Source: Streptomyces chryseus
GTDB taxonomy: Bacteria; Actinomycetota; Actinomycetes; Streptomycetales; Streptomycetaceae
DNA: 64,000 bases
Reading direction: 5' to 3'
Assembly: GCF_014650755.1 (NCBI RefSeq)
Contig: NZ_BMVO01000004.1
Location: 62,001 to 126,000, forward strand
The translations under genes and the position numbers were made by a program. The notes under the pieces were generated by a model. The model was not told the DNA's origin. It saw only the letters and a list, made by a program, of their open reading frames with translations, and searched no databases. Shown here in pieces: positions 50,187-60,046 of the stretch (positions are counted from its first letter, which is position 1; every line of letters starts with the position of its first letter).

Positions 50187-52994
50187 CTAGGGCGCGTTCC
50201 GCACCGAGCCGGTGACCACTGGGCCCGGCCGAAGCTCCCAGGCCTGGTCGTAGACCATCATCTGCGCCTTCAGCGCTTCCTTGGGCTCCCTCACGCGGTC
50301 CGTGACGGTGGACACGGTCACCTCCGTGCTCAGCTCGCCCGCGGGAATGGTGACCGGCAGGTACGGCCCTTCCACGGCCTTGGACAGGGGCCGGGCCGGG
50401 GTCGGCGACGCGCCGAGGGACTCCTCCAGCCAGCTCCTGCCGACGTCCAGGGTGGACAGCTCCTTGCCGTGGTCGACGGGCCGGAACGTGAACTCGCCCA
50501 TGACGTCCGCGTCGGCGGCCTTCGCCAGCGACACCCGCCAGGTCAGGTTCCGGCCCTCGGTGACTTCACCCGCGACCGGCTTGACCCGGACCGTGGGCAC
50601 CGGGTCGTCGTTCCGTGCGGTCACGCCGCCGCTGTGGGAGCCGACCGCCGCGCCGCGCACCGCCTTGACGTACACGTGATGTGCGACGTCGTTGCCGTAC
50701 CGGGTGTTGCCGGGCACCAGCACCGGTACGTTGATGGCGTTGCTGCCCGGGCTCACCGTCACCGTCCGGTGCGTGACCTCGTCCGTACCCGCCCTGGCGA
50801 CGAACACCCGGACCTGGCCGCTGCCCTGGCCGGATATCCGTACCGGAACGCGGTAGGTCCGTACGCCGGAGTTCCCTTCCTTGACCGACAGCCGGCCGAT
50901 GTCGACGCGCGGCAGTTCGGCCGGGCGCACGTCCGGTGTGCCGGGGCTCCAGCCCCACGCGTCCATCAGCCAGGCCCGGCCGGACCGGTTGCGCGGGGTC
51001 AGTTCCAGGGCCTTCACCTGCTTCAGGTCGAGTCCGGACCGGACGGCGGCGGACAGGGGTACGCGTATCTCGCGCCCCCAGTGGGAAGCCGTACGCTCGC
51101 TGCCCGGCAGTCCGTCGACGCGTGCCCGGCCGAGCGTGGCCCGCCGACCTGAGGCGTCGACGAGGGTGATGTCCAGCTGGGTGCCGGTGGTGTTGGGCGG
51201 GACGATCACCCGCAGCGCCAGCGCTTCGGCGCCCTCCAGGGAGACCGGGTCCGCGGGGCGCACCGAGACGGCGGATCCCGGGCTCGACCAGCGCATGGCG
51301 ACCGCGTCGCGGCCCGGTTCCGGCGATGTCTCCCAGGAGGCGAAGTGCGGTGACCGGCCGCCCGCGCCGTTGGGCGGCAGGCAGGAGCGGGCCGGATCGG
51401 GATCGACCTGCCCGCAGAGCCGGCCTCCGGAGACGACCGCCGAGGGTCCCGGCAGGAAGGCCGTCGTACGGTTCGCGCCGACGGCGTGGGTGAGGACGCG
51501 GGCGGGGTCCGCCGAGGGCGCGCGGCGCTCGCTCCCGTCCAGCAGGGGGCGCACCCGGTCGTCGGCCTCGACGAACAGCCGGGCGGCCGCGGCGATGTAC
51601 GTGGCGCCCGCGGTCTGCTGCCGGGTGGCGGTCAGGCGGGTCGCCGTGCCGGGGGAACAGACCGGGTCGGGTGTCTCCCCGGACCAGAAGTCGTCGTCGG
51701 CGGGTGCCTTGGCCTGCCCCGGGGTCCATTCGCTGTTGAAGAAGTTGTGGTTGGCGCCCACCATGTACACGGCGCTGTGCAGTGCCGCGCCGCGGCTGAC
51801 GCCGCGCGTTCCGTCGACGTAGATCTCGCCCTGGAGGTCGGAGACGTCGCCGTCGCAGCCGGGCAGGATCGTCATGGACGGCACCTCGGGGGCGGGGTTC
51901 TGCCCGAAGACGGTGGGCCCTATCAGGACGGTGCCGCGGATGTTCCACCGCGCTTCGCCCTGGTGTCCGTCCTGGTCGGCGGGCGGCCGGTAGAGGCTGT
52001 CGAGCGCGGCCCGGTTGACGCCCTCTCCGCCCCGCGAGTGGCCGACCAGCAGCACGCGGGACAGGTCCGCCGGGGAGGCCGCCCGCACGGCGGCCGGTGC
52101 GGCGGCCGGGTCGGCGGCCCAGTCCGCCCAACGGGCCAGGTGCTGCCGCACCAGGGACGAGCGGGCCTGCGCGCCGCCGTCCTCCGCGAGGTGGTCCTGA
52201 CCGTTGATGCCGTTGGCCGCGATGGACAACGTCACGTAGCCCTGCGAGGCGAGGAGTTTCTGCGCCCGCAGATAGCCCTGGTGGCTCGGCACCGGGCGGG
52301 TGCCGGCCTTGCAGGGCCAGTCGCCGCCCTGGTCGTCGCTGCCGGCCTTGAAGCACGTGTAGTGGCGGCCGTGCAGGAACAGCGCCACCGGCCGCTTCCC
52401 CGGGGCGTCGGCCGGTCCCACCACCGCGGCGCGCATCTCCACCGGGGCGGGGAAGCCGGGCAACCGCACCGGGTTCAGGGCGTATTCGCCGCTCACGGTC
52501 CGGTAGGGGCCCGGCACTCCCGGGTCGACCTCGTTGGCGGGGAGGGGCGCGGCTGCCCGCCGCGCCGGGGGCGGGGAGACGGTCCCACGGGCCGGGTCGG
52601 GGCCGGCCGCGTCCAGGCGGCGTCCGCCGGCCATCACGCGTAGCTCCTTCGCCGGGCCGATCCGTGCGCCGGCGGAGTCCAGCCGGAACGAGCGCCCGTC
52701 CTTCGCGGCGACCGGCCGGCCGAGCAGCCGGTCGCCCGCGTAGAACTCGACCCGGGCGTCGCCCATGGGCACGTGTCCGCGCGACGTCCAGACGAGTTGT
52801 CTTCCGGCACCCGTGCCGGTGAGTTCCCAGTTCGGCGGGAGCTCTCCGCCGGTCCTTCCCGGTGGCGCGTCCGACAGGGAAGCGGCGGACGGCAGCGCGT
52901 GCGCCGTCCCCGGTGCCGCCGCCGCCAGCGCGAGCAGCGCCGTGGCAGCGGTCACCACGCGTGTGACACGTATCAAGGTGGCCTTCCTCAGCAT
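50187..52994 (-). CDS. Large secreted alpha/beta hydrolase with C-terminal Calx-beta-like domains
   Basis: A 935-residue exported protein. A signal peptide (to about residue 33) is followed by an N-terminal beta domain and an alpha/beta hydrolase of the poly(ester)/lipase type: VALFLHGRHYTCF (oxyanion region), nucleophile motif LLVGHSRGGEG, and ANHNFFNSEW around the likely catalytic His. The C-terminal third has a carbohydrate-binding-like beta domain and two Calx-beta-like repeats (RLSVKEGNSGVRTYRVPVRIS and EVTEGRNLTWRVSLAKA). It may hydrolyse an extracellular ester or lipid. ATG 52994 is preferred; a TTG at 53054 in the same frame is less likely. It is a single transcription unit with a hairpin downstream. 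Confidence 0.85.
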   Translation of the reverse strand: MLRKATLIRVTRVVTAATALLALAAAAPGTAHALPSAASLSDAPPGRTGGELPPNWELTGTGAGRQLVWTSRGHVPMGDARVEFYAGDRLLGRPVAAKDGRSFRLDSAGARIGPAKELRVMAGGRRLDAAGPDPARGTVSPPPARRAAAPLPANEVDPGVPGPYRTVSGEYALNPVRLPGFPAPVEMRAAVVGPADAPGKRPVALFLHGRHYTCFKAGSDDQGGDWPCKAGTRPVPSHQGYLRAQKLLASQGYVTLSIAANGINGQDHLAEDGGAQARSSLVRQHLARWADWAADPAAAPAAVRAASPADLSRVLLVGHSRGGEGVNRAALDSLYRPPADQDGHQGEARWNIRGTVLIGPTVFGQNPAPEVPSMTILPGCDGDVSDLQGEIYVDGTRGVSRGAALHSAVYMVGANHNFFNSEWTPGQAKAPADDDFWSGETPDPVCSPGTATRLTATRQQTAGATYIAAAARLFVEADDRVRPLLDGSERRAPSADPARVLTHAVGANRTTAFLPGPSAVVSGGRLCGQVDPDPARSCLPPNGAGGRSPHFASWETSPEPGRDAVAMRWSSPGSAVSVRPADPVSLEGAEALALRVIVPPNTTGTQLDITLVDASGRRATLGRARVDGLPGSERTASHWGREIRVPLSAAVRSGLDLKQVKALELTPRNRSGRAWLMDAWGWSPGTPDVRPAELPRVDIGRLSVKEGNSGVRTYRVPVRISGQGSGQVRVFVARAGTDEVTHRTVTVSPGSNAINVPVLVPGNTRYGNDVAHHVYVKAVRGAAVGSHSGGVTARNDDPVPTVRVKPVAGEVTEGRNLTWRVSLAKAADADVMGEFTFRPVDHGKELSTLDVGRSWLEESLGASPTPARPLSKAVEGPYLPVTIPAGELSTEVTVSTVTDRVREPKEALKAQMMVYDQAWELRPGPVVTGSVRNAP

Positions 52995-53179
52995 CGGTCT
53001 CGTCGGGACGCCCCGGGAATCCCCGGTGCCTCCCTCGCCCCGGGAGGACGACAACTGACGGCCGTGGGTTGCCTCGTGGGACGCACGGGATGGCGGGCGG
53101 ACCGGGCGTCGCTCCCCGGGAAGACCGTTCCGGGGGCCGCCGGTCCCTCACTGCCGTGCGGCGGCCACGGGACGGAGGG

Positions 53180-53650
53180 TCAGGAACAGCACGTCCTCGG
53201 CACCACAAGCGCGTTGTCGACGTACAGGCGCGACGCTCCGTCGAGCGGACACCGCAGGCCGACCGACAGACGGCGGACCCGGCCGTCGTCGGCGAGCGTG
53301 TACGTGACGCCGACCTGGAACAGGTCGTGTCCGGCGGGGCACCTCACCATGTCCGCCGCTGTGAGCGAGTCCCCTTCCGCGTGCGGGAGCGGAGCGCCGG
53401 ACGGCACGAGCTGCCACATCGGGGCGCCGGGGACCACGTCGCCGTCCGCGATGCCGAGTGGCAGGCAGCAGCCCTCGCAGAAGCATTCACCGGCGGCCAC
53501 TTCGTACTGGTGCCAGTCGCAGTGCCGGCACACGACCGGGGCGGTCACCACCCGCTCGCCAGGCTGCTCCGCGCCGCCCGCCCGGCGCAGCAGCGACACG
53601 AGGCCGCCGTCCGATGTCACCGCTTCGCCCGCCGGTCCTGTGCTCCACAT
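53180..53650 (-). CDS. Cys-rich hypothetical protein (zinc-ribbon-like)
   Basis: A 156-residue protein with CRHCDWHQYEVAAGECFCEGC, a probable zinc ribbon, and later CPAGHD and a C-terminal CCS. No known domain is recognised. It could bind a metal or be a small regulator. The start at ATG 53650 is tentative (weak AGG site). It follows the aminotransferase gene on the same strand by 68 bases and may share its transcript. Confidence 0.6.
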   Translation of the reverse strand: MWSTGPAGEAVTSDGGLVSLLRRAGGAEQPGERVVTAPVVCRHCDWHQYEVAAGECFCEGCCLPLGIADGDVVPGAPMWQLVPSGAPLPHAEGDSLTAADMVRCPAGHDLFQVGVTYTLADDGRVRRLSVGLRCPLDGASRLYVDNALVVPRTCCS

Positions 53651-53718
53651 GTCCGCGCCTGCCACGGCGGAATCCTCGCACGGCCCGGGCGTCCGCCGGC
53701 TCCAGGGAGCCGGGCCGC

Positions 53719-55062
53719 TCACGCCCCGCTGACCAGGCGGTCCACCGCCGCGGTCCCCGAGGTGTAGCCCTGCGGCCGCACCGGCCCGAGGTCCCGCGCG
53801 GACGTCGTCTCCTGGTAGCCCCGGGTGAGCATCGCCGTGGGGGCATGCCGAGGTCGCTCCGCGGTGAGTGCGGGAGGCGCCGCCGGTACGGGCTCCGGTG
53901 CGAACTGCCGCGGCGCCTGCGTCCACGACGCCGCCTCCGGCGCCGCCTCGTACAACACCTGCTCCAGCGCCCCGATCAGGCGGTTCACATCCTGCTGGGG
54001 GCGCACCACGAGGCGCAGGAAGCGGCTGGAGCTGCCGACCTTGTTGGCGCAGTCGCGCACCAGCACGCCGTGCTCGGACAGCAGCCGGTCGCGCAGCACG
54101 ATCCCGTCCGCGCCCTGCGGCAGCCGTACGTACACGAAATTGCCCTGCGACGGATACACGGTGAGGCCCGGCAGCCGGGACAGGCGCCAGGTCATCTCCT
54201 CCCGGTCGCGGCGCGAGCGCGCGATGCTGTCCGCGTACTCCTCGCGGTGTGCCTTGAGCATGAACACCACGGTTTCGGCGAAGGAGTTGAGGTTCCACTT
54301 CGGCAGGGCGGCGCGTACTCTCCCCGCGAGTCCGGGATTCGCCACCAGGTAGCCGAAGCGGACGCCGTGCAGCCCGAAGTTCTTGCCGAGGCTGCGCAGC
54401 ACGATGACGTTCGTCCGCAGGACCGCCTCGGCCGCGACGCTCGGTTCCGGTTCCGCGTCGGCGAACTCCAGGAAGGACTCGTCGACGACCACCAGGTCGA
54501 GGTCCTGCAGGGCGTCGAGGAGCGCCAGGACCCGCTGCTTGGGCAGGAAGCCGCCGTCGGGGTTGTTCGGGTTGCAGATGACGGCCGCGCGGGAGCCTCT
54601 GGAGCGGATGAACCGTACGAACGCTTCCGGATCCAGCCCGAAGCCGTGGGCCTCGGGCAGCAGGAGCATGTCCACGCGCTTCCCGGTCTCCATCGGCTGG
54701 TCGGTCCACCGCCCGAAGGTGGGAACGGGCACGGCCAGGGACTCGTGGACGAGCAAGTGGTCGATCCAGGTGATGAGTTCGGTGGAGCCGTTCCCCATGG
54801 CGACGGTCTGCGGGTTGAGCCCGAGCACCTGGCACAGCTCGGCGGTGATGGTGTCGGCGCCGCTCGGGTAGTACGTCAGGATGTCGCGCAGCCGGCTGCC
54901 CAGCTCGTCGAACATGGCGGGGGTGGGGAAGTAGGGGTTGCAGGGGATGCAGAAGTCGGTGATCCCGCCGGCCGCGCCGGCCCCCGCCCGGTCGAGGGTG
55001 AAGTACGAGGGGCTGTGCGCGGTGGACGCGTTGAAGAGCTGCGTGACGTTGCTGCCGGCCAT
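53719..55062 (-). CDS. HisC/CobD-like PLP-dependent aminotransferase with C-terminal extension
   Basis: A class I/II aminotransferase of 447 residues acting on an amino acid or amino-alcohol phosphate. Fold-type I features are present: NGSTELITWI, ICNPNNPDGGFLP, VVDESFLEFAD and the PLP lysine in RSLGKNFGLHGVRFGY, as in histidinol-phosphate aminotransferase and threonine-phosphate decarboxylase relatives. About 75 extra residues at the C-terminus are Pro/Ala-rich. GGGGAGG lies 6 bases before ATG 55062. No histidine or cobalamin genes are nearby, so its pathway is unknown. Confidence 0.85.
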   Translation of the reverse strand: MAGSNVTQLFNASTAHSPSYFTLDRAGAGAAGGITDFCIPCNPYFPTPAMFDELGSRLRDILTYYPSGADTITAELCQVLGLNPQTVAMGNGSTELITWIDHLLVHESLAVPVPTFGRWTDQPMETGKRVDMLLLPEAHGFGLDPEAFVRFIRSRGSRAAVICNPNNPDGGFLPKQRVLALLDALQDLDLVVVDESFLEFADAEPEPSVAAEAVLRTNVIVLRSLGKNFGLHGVRFGYLVANPGLAGRVRAALPKWNLNSFAETVVFMLKAHREEYADSIARSRRDREEMTWRLSRLPGLTVYPSQGNFVYVRLPQGADGIVLRDRLLSEHGVLVRDCANKVGSSSRFLRLVVRPQQDVNRLIGALEQVLYEAAPEAASWTQAPRQFAPEPVPAAPPALTAERPRHAPTAMLTRGYQETTSARDLGPVRPQGYTSGTAAVDRLVSGA

Positions 55063-55305
55063 GAGTGCCTCCCCTGCCTGCGAGGGCCCGTATCCGTACT
55101 GATCGGGCCGCCCCGGTATACGGACGGCGGTGAGGTGGCGTTCATCGCGTGGGGCGCGTGGGTGGTGTGCGGTGGGTGCGGCGTACCGGATGAGCGGAGC
55201 GCGTGCAGGTGGGTGAACGTGCCCGGTCGGCGGGCCGTATGGAAGGGGGACCGCTCCCTGCGGCCCGACGTTGTGACGTCGTGTCGGAACTGCTGTGAGG
55301 TACGG

Positions 55306-56646
55306 ATGAGGCACGCGCGACGCAGACTGCAGAGGCTGGCGCAGGTGGCCGCCACGGGCGGCATACTCTGCGGCGGCCTGATGATCACGACCGCGACGGC
55401 CGGCGAGCCGTCCGCCCCGGCCGGCCGCGAAGCGGGCGGGGGCAGCGCCACCGCCCGGCCCGACGAACTGGGCGCGAGCCTGGTGGCGCGGCTCGGCGCC
55501 GCCCGTACGGCGGGCACCTGGATCGGTTCCGACGGGCTTCCGGTCGTCGCGGTGACCGACGCGCAAGCGGCGGCGGAGGTCGGGCGGGCCGGAGCCCGCG
55601 CCAAGGTCGTCCGCCACAGCATGCGGCAACTACGCTCGGCCACGGACGCGCTGCGCTCCGCGCCCCGGGTGCCCGGCACCGCGTGGGTGATGGACTACGC
55701 GTCCAACAAGGTCGTGGTGCACGCCGACAGCACCGTCTCGTCCGACGACTGGTCGCGCATGTCCGGGCTCGCCGAAGAGATCGGCGGGTTCGTGGAGATG
55801 CAGCGTACGAAGGGGTCCTTCACCACCAGAGTGAGCGGCGGCGCCCCGGTCTTCGCCGGCAACGGACGCTGCTCGGCGGGCTTCGACGTCACCGACGGCC
55901 GGAGGAACTTCATCCTGACGGCGGGGCACTGCGGTCCCGTCGGCACCACCTGGTTCCAGGATCCGCAGGCCGCGGGGCGGGTCGGCACGACGACCGCGAG
56001 CAACTTTCCCGGCAGTGACTTCTCCCTGGTCGAGTACGAGGACGGCGCCGCGTCCAGGGGTGGCAGCGTGGTGGGGATCGGCGGTGGCCGCGAGATACGC
56101 ATCACCGGTGCCGCCGATCCGTTCGTCGGCCAGCAGGTCTTCCGCAGCGGCAGTACGACGGGCGTGCACGCGGGCCGGGTGACCGCGCTGAACGCGACGG
56201 TGAACTTCCCCGAGGGCACGGTGACCGGGCTGATCGAGACGACGGTCTGCGCCGAGCCCGGCGACAGCGGCGGCCCGCTGTTCGCGCGGGGAGTGGCGCT
56301 CGGCGTGACGTCGGGCGGCAACGGTGACTGCACCACCGGGGGCCTCACGTACTTCCAGCCGGTGACCACGGCTACGGCGGCGCTCGGAGTGCGTGTCATC
56401 GGCGCCACCACGGCGGCCGAGGACGGCCCGGGCGTCGCCGTGCCGCCGCCGGGCGCCGGCGGGACCACCGTGCCGGAGGCGGCGGGAGGTGTACGGCTGC
56501 CTGCCTGGATCGGCGTCCCGCGCGGCTACGTTCCGGGGTTGCTCGTCGCGGCCGTGAGCCTCGTGGGCCTGGTGGCGACCCGGTGGATCCGGTCGGCTCA
56601 CGACCGCAGGAGCTACCGTCGGCAGTACTCCCAAGTCTGGGGCTGA
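55306..56646 (+). CDS. Membrane-anchored S1 serine protease (streptogrisin-like)
   Basis: A 446-residue exported chymotrypsin-type protease. A signal peptide and an alpha-lytic-type propeptide (to about 185) precede the catalytic domain with His in LTAGHCG, Asp in GSDFSLVEYE and Ser in AEPGDSGGPLF. Unlike the protease at 16280, the C-terminus has a Pro/Gly linker and then a membrane helix (YVPGLLVAAVSLVGLVATRWI) with a basic cytosolic end, so the enzyme should stay at the membrane facing outward. ATG 55306 has GAGG just upstream. A large hairpin follows. Confidence 0.92.
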   Translation: MRHARRRLQRLAQVAATGGILCGGLMITTATAGEPSAPAGREAGGGSATARPDELGASLVARLGAARTAGTWIGSDGLPVVAVTDAQAAAEVGRAGARAKVVRHSMRQLRSATDALRSAPRVPGTAWVMDYASNKVVVHADSTVSSDDWSRMSGLAEEIGGFVEMQRTKGSFTTRVSGGAPVFAGNGRCSAGFDVTDGRRNFILTAGHCGPVGTTWFQDPQAAGRVGTTTASNFPGSDFSLVEYEDGAASRGGSVVGIGGGREIRITGAADPFVGQQVFRSGSTTGVHAGRVTALNATVNFPEGTVTGLIETTVCAEPGDSGGPLFARGVALGVTSGGNGDCTTGGLTYFQPVTTATAALGVRVIGATTAAEDGPGVAVPPPGAGGTTVPEAAGGVRLPAWIGVPRGYVPGLLVAAVSLVGLVATRWIRSAHDRRSYRRQYSQVWG

Positions 56647-56692
56647 CCTTCGGCGGGGGCGGGTGGGCGGCGGTCCGCCGGTCCCCCGTCAC

Positions 56693-56745
56693 CAGCGACA
56701 CAGGGCTACTGGCAGGCCGTTCCCGCCAGTACCCCTGTGTCGCTG
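56693..56745. terminator. Bidirectional terminator
   Basis: CAGCGACACAGGG (56693-56705) pairs with CCCTGTGTCGCTG (56733-56745), with an inner TACTGGC/GCCAGTA stem. It separates the convergent S1 protease and NicO genes. Confidence 0.9.
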
Positions 56746-56773
56746 TACCGCCCGCCCGCGCCGGGCCGCCTTC

Positions 56774-58555
56774 TCAGCCGAGCGCTGTCGCGGCCCCTCT
56801 GAGCAGCAGTCCGCATCCCAGCACGAACACCACGGCAGCCGTGCCGAGCGGGGCGGCGCGCTGAACCCGTGCGAGCAACCGGCCTCGCGGCCGCCGCGTC
56901 AGCCTGCGCGTCGTCGTCTCCCTCAGCCGGACAGCCAGGAACCCGGCGCCCGTCAGGGTGAGGGCCAGACCGGCTCCGTACGCCAGGACGAGCAGGAACC
57001 CGAACCAGGCCTGGCCGAGGGCGGCCGCGCCGACCAGGACGACGACGGCCGAGGGGCTCGGGACCAGCCCGCCCGCGAAGCCGAGGAGCACGACTCCGCG
57101 CAGGCCGGGGGCGGGAGGGGGGTGGGAGTGCGTGTGGGGATGGCGCGGGTGGCTGTCTCCGGGGGGCGCCTCGTGACCGGCGTGTGCACTCCCCCGGTCG
57201 TGCGCGTGACGGGGCTTCGCCGGCGGCTGAAGGTCGGCGGCGTGGCCGGTCGCACCGTGCGCGGACGCGGAGGAAGCCACTGACGTGAGCGCCCGTTCCT
57301 CGACGTGGACCGTGTCGGCGTCGGCGGTGTGGCTGTGCGCCGGGCTGTGGGCGTGCCCGTGCGCATGACCGTCGCTGTGCCCACGCGCATGGTCGTGCCC
57401 GTGCGCATGACCATGACCGTGGCTGTGGCCGTGCGCATGGTCATGGCTGTGGCTGTGGCCGTGCGGGCTGTGGCGGCGGCGCCACGCCCTGCGCAGCAGC
57501 AGTGCGCCCGCCACCGCGACCAGGGCGCCGCTCGCGATGCCCAGCCACGAGACGACGGTGGGCGCCGCGGCCGACCCCGCCGTGATCAGGGCGCCCAGCG
57601 CGAAGACGCCCAGGGTGTGGGTCATCGTCACCGACAGCCCCAGGCCGACCATGTCGCGCACCGAGCTGCGGCCGCCCGCCGCGGCCGCCGCCGCCATCAT
57701 CGTCTTGCCGTGCCCCGGTGCCAGCGCGTGCATGGCCCCCAGGAACAGCGACATGCCGAGTGCGAGTGCCGCGAAGCCCGCGGTCAGTTCGTGCCGGGCC
57801 ACGAGGCCGGTCAGCGCCTGCGCCCAGCGGTCCGCCCCACGCGGCAGCACGCCCGCTGCCGGGGAAGGGCCGCCGTCGTTTCCGCCCGGCACCAGCGCCG
57901 GTCCCCCTGCTCGTACCGTGAGGGCGGCCGACCGCACTTCGGGCGGCGTGGAGAGCACGTCGCCGGGGTACGCGGTCAGCCGGCGCGAGAGGGACTTCCC
58001 CGGCACGTCCGACGCGGAAAGCGTCATGCGGTCGCCCCGGGCGGTGATCTCCCGCCACCCCGCCGTCGTCGTGACACCTCCCGGGCGGTACGCCAGGCGT
58101 ACGCTCTCCGCACGCGGCAGCGGGGCCGTCAGCGCGCACGTCACGCGCAGCGTCTCCAACCCGGCTTGCCCCGGCCGCACTTGAGCCTTCGCGCTGTCCG
58201 CAGAAAGGGGTACGGTTTCGCCGCCCGCCGAGCCGCCACCCGCGACCGCGAGCGTCAGCCGGGCGTCCCGTGCCGCCGCGCCGCACCGCGTCCCGGCCCA
58301 CGCGGACAGTTCGGCCGGCCCGAGTGTGTCGTCTCCGTCGGCGTCGATGCGGCGGCGTTCCCGGGCGGCCGGGATCTCCGCCAGATCCTCGACGTGGTCC
58401 ACCGCGAGCTTGCCCGGGGTCACGACGAGGCCGTCGTACTGACTGACGGTGAAGTTCCCCAGCGGGTGTGCCTGAGCCGCCCCGGCGGGCAGGACGGCGA
58501 GTGCCGCGCCCGCCGCCAGCGTGGCGAGGGCGCAGGCGGCGGTGCGGCGCTTCAC
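56774..58555 (-). CDS. NicO-type nickel/cobalt (metal) transporter with His-rich loop
   Basis: A 593-residue membrane protein. A signal peptide and an extracytoplasmic domain (to about 260) are followed by NicO/RcnA-like helices: MHALAPGHGKTMMAA has the family's HxxxPGH-like metal motif, and a second half has LLGFAGGLVPSPSAVVVLV. Between them is a loop of about 120 residues with dozens of HGH, HSH and HDH units, typical of metal buffering. It probably exports or imports Ni/Co or another divalent metal. GTG 58555 overlaps the TPR stop codon (GTGA). It is the last gene of a three-gene operon. Confidence 0.88.
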   Translation of the reverse strand: MKRRTAACALATLAAGAALAVLPAGAAQAHPLGNFTVSQYDGLVVTPGKLAVDHVEDLAEIPAARERRRIDADGDDTLGPAELSAWAGTRCGAAARDARLTLAVAGGGSAGGETVPLSADSAKAQVRPGQAGLETLRVTCALTAPLPRAESVRLAYRPGGVTTTAGWREITARGDRMTLSASDVPGKSLSRRLTAYPGDVLSTPPEVRSAALTVRAGGPALVPGGNDGGPSPAAGVLPRGADRWAQALTGLVARHELTAGFAALALGMSLFLGAMHALAPGHGKTMMAAAAAAGGRSSVRDMVGLGLSVTMTHTLGVFALGALITAGSAAAPTVVSWLGIASGALVAVAGALLLRRAWRRRHSPHGHSHSHDHAHGHSHGHGHAHGHDHARGHSDGHAHGHAHSPAHSHTADADTVHVEERALTSVASSASAHGATGHAADLQPPAKPRHAHDRGSAHAGHEAPPGDSHPRHPHTHSHPPPAPGLRGVVLLGFAGGLVPSPSAVVVLVGAAALGQAWFGFLLVLAYGAGLALTLTGAGFLAVRLRETTTRRLTRRPRGRLLARVQRAAPLGTAAVVFVLGCGLLLRGAATALG

Positions 58556-59964
58556 GACGTCCCCCCGATCCGGTTCAGCACGGATCTCGCCTCGCGTGCC
58601 CCCGTGGGTGAGAAGCCGGCGTTCAGGTCGAGCGCGGCGCGCAAGTGCCGCCGGGCGGCCCTGGCGTCTCCGAGGGCGTGCTCGATCATGCCCCGGTGAA
58701 AGAGGAACGAAGCATTCCGGTATCCGGGTTCCGGGGCCGTCGCCTTCTTGGCGTACTTCAGCGCCTGCCGGTCCTCGCCGTTCGCGTGCAGGGCCCAGGC
58801 CAGCGCGTCCGCCGTGTGGACGCTCTCCCGGCGCGACCATTCGGCGCGCGCCGCCTTCAGCGCCCCGGCGGCGTCGCCGTGGTCCGCCTCCACGAGCGCG
58901 GACTCCAAGTCGGTGGCGACGCCGTGGGCGCGGGCGAGCCGGGTCCAGGTTCGGACGAGTCCGTACTGTTCCTCGGCGCGCTCGCGCCGCCCGGCCGCCT
59001 CGTGCAGTTCGCCGAGGGCGGCCAGTTGCCCGGGCAGCGGGTATCGACGTACGACCTCTTCGAGATCACCGAGGGCCCGCTTCGTATCGCCCTCGGCGGC
59101 GTACGCGCGTCCCCGCCCCTCCCGCGCCGGTACGTACCCCGGGTCGGCGCGCAGCGCCGTCGCGTAGTGGGACCGTGCTCGCCCGTACTGGCCCTGGGAC
59201 CAGGCCAGGTGCCCGAGCGACGTGGCCACGTACGCCACATCGGGCGGAGCGGACGCGGACTCCAGCGCGCGCAGCAGCACCCGGCGCGCGCCCTTCGCGT
59301 CGCCGCGCAGCTCCCGTACGTACGCGTACCGGGTGAAGGCCGGGATGCCCGGCCGGCGCCGGTCGGCGAGCTCGACCGCCCGCCACGCCTCGTCGTACCG
59401 GCCGAGCTCCACCAGGGCGTCGACCCGGCTGCACAACGCCCTTTCGCTGTACGGGTTGACGCGCAGCGCCCGGTCCGCCTGGCTCAGCGCGGCGGCGAAG
59501 TCGTGCCGGGCGGCGGCGAGCGCCGCCCGGCCGGAGAGGGCGGCGTCGTTCTCGGCGGCCGGGCGCAGTCGCAGCGACCGGCCGAACGCCTTCTCCGCCC
59601 GTGGGTAGAGCGTCGGGTCGCCGCTGGTGCGGGCCTGTTCGACGTACGCCGCGCCCAGGCCGGCCCAGCCGGTGGCGTCCTTGGGCTGCTCGCGCAGGTG
59701 CCGGTGGAGGGCGTCGATCCCGCGCCCGAGGTCACCGGCCGCCAGCCGTTCGGCGGACATGTCCGCCGCGAGGACCGGCGCGTCCCGGCCGGTCCGGTCC
59801 GGGCCGCCGTCGGCTCCGATCGCCACCGAGGTGGCGGTGAGGCCCACGGCCATCGCCAGGAGCGCCGCGATCCGCCACCGCCGTGGCCCACGCGGCCCGT
59901 CGGCCGGTCGCTCCCGCCCTCGCTCGTGCCGTCGCGGCACGAACCGCAGGTTCCCTACGGGCAT
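58552..59964 (-). CDS. TPR-repeat membrane/periplasmic protein
   Basis: A 470-residue protein with an N-terminal membrane anchor (about 32-52, WRIAALLAMAVGLTATSVAI) and about ten tetratricopeptide repeats (for example GWAGLGAAYVEQA and YATALRADPGYVPAREGRG). Such proteins act as scaffolds. It is placed between a DUF4331 gene and the NicO gene, and its stop overlaps the NicO start. A recurring operon of this kind suggests a shared envelope or metal-linked complex, but the role is unknown. Confidence 0.85.
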   Translation of the reverse strand: MPVGNLRFVPRRHERGRERPADGPRGPRRWRIAALLAMAVGLTATSVAIGADGGPDRTGRDAPVLAADMSAERLAAGDLGRGIDALHRHLREQPKDATGWAGLGAAYVEQARTSGDPTLYPRAEKAFGRSLRLRPAAENDAALSGRAALAAARHDFAAALSQADRALRVNPYSERALCSRVDALVELGRYDEAWRAVELADRRRPGIPAFTRYAYVRELRGDAKGARRVLLRALESASAPPDVAYVATSLGHLAWSQGQYGRARSHYATALRADPGYVPAREGRGRAYAAEGDTKRALGDLEEVVRRYPLPGQLAALGELHEAAGRRERAEEQYGLVRTWTRLARAHGVATDLESALVEADHGDAAGALKAARAEWSRRESVHTADALAWALHANGEDRQALKYAKKATAPEPGYRNASFLFHRGMIEHALGDARAARRHLRAALDLNAGFSPTGAREARSVLNRIGGTS

Positions 59965-59999
59965 CTGTCTCGCCTTCCTCGGCCTTCAGGGGGTGTTCT

Positions 60000-60039
60000 C
60001 CGCGGGGCGGCCCCGGACGGTTCCGCTGCCGCCCCGCGG
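60000..60039 (-). terminator. Hairpin between DUF4331 and TPR genes
   Basis: CCGCGGGGCGG (60000-60010) and CCGCCCCGCGG (60029-60039) form an 11-base stem 8 bases after the DUF4331 stop. It may partly terminate transcription, lowering downstream expression. Confidence 0.65.
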
Positions 60040-60046
60040 ACGGGGT

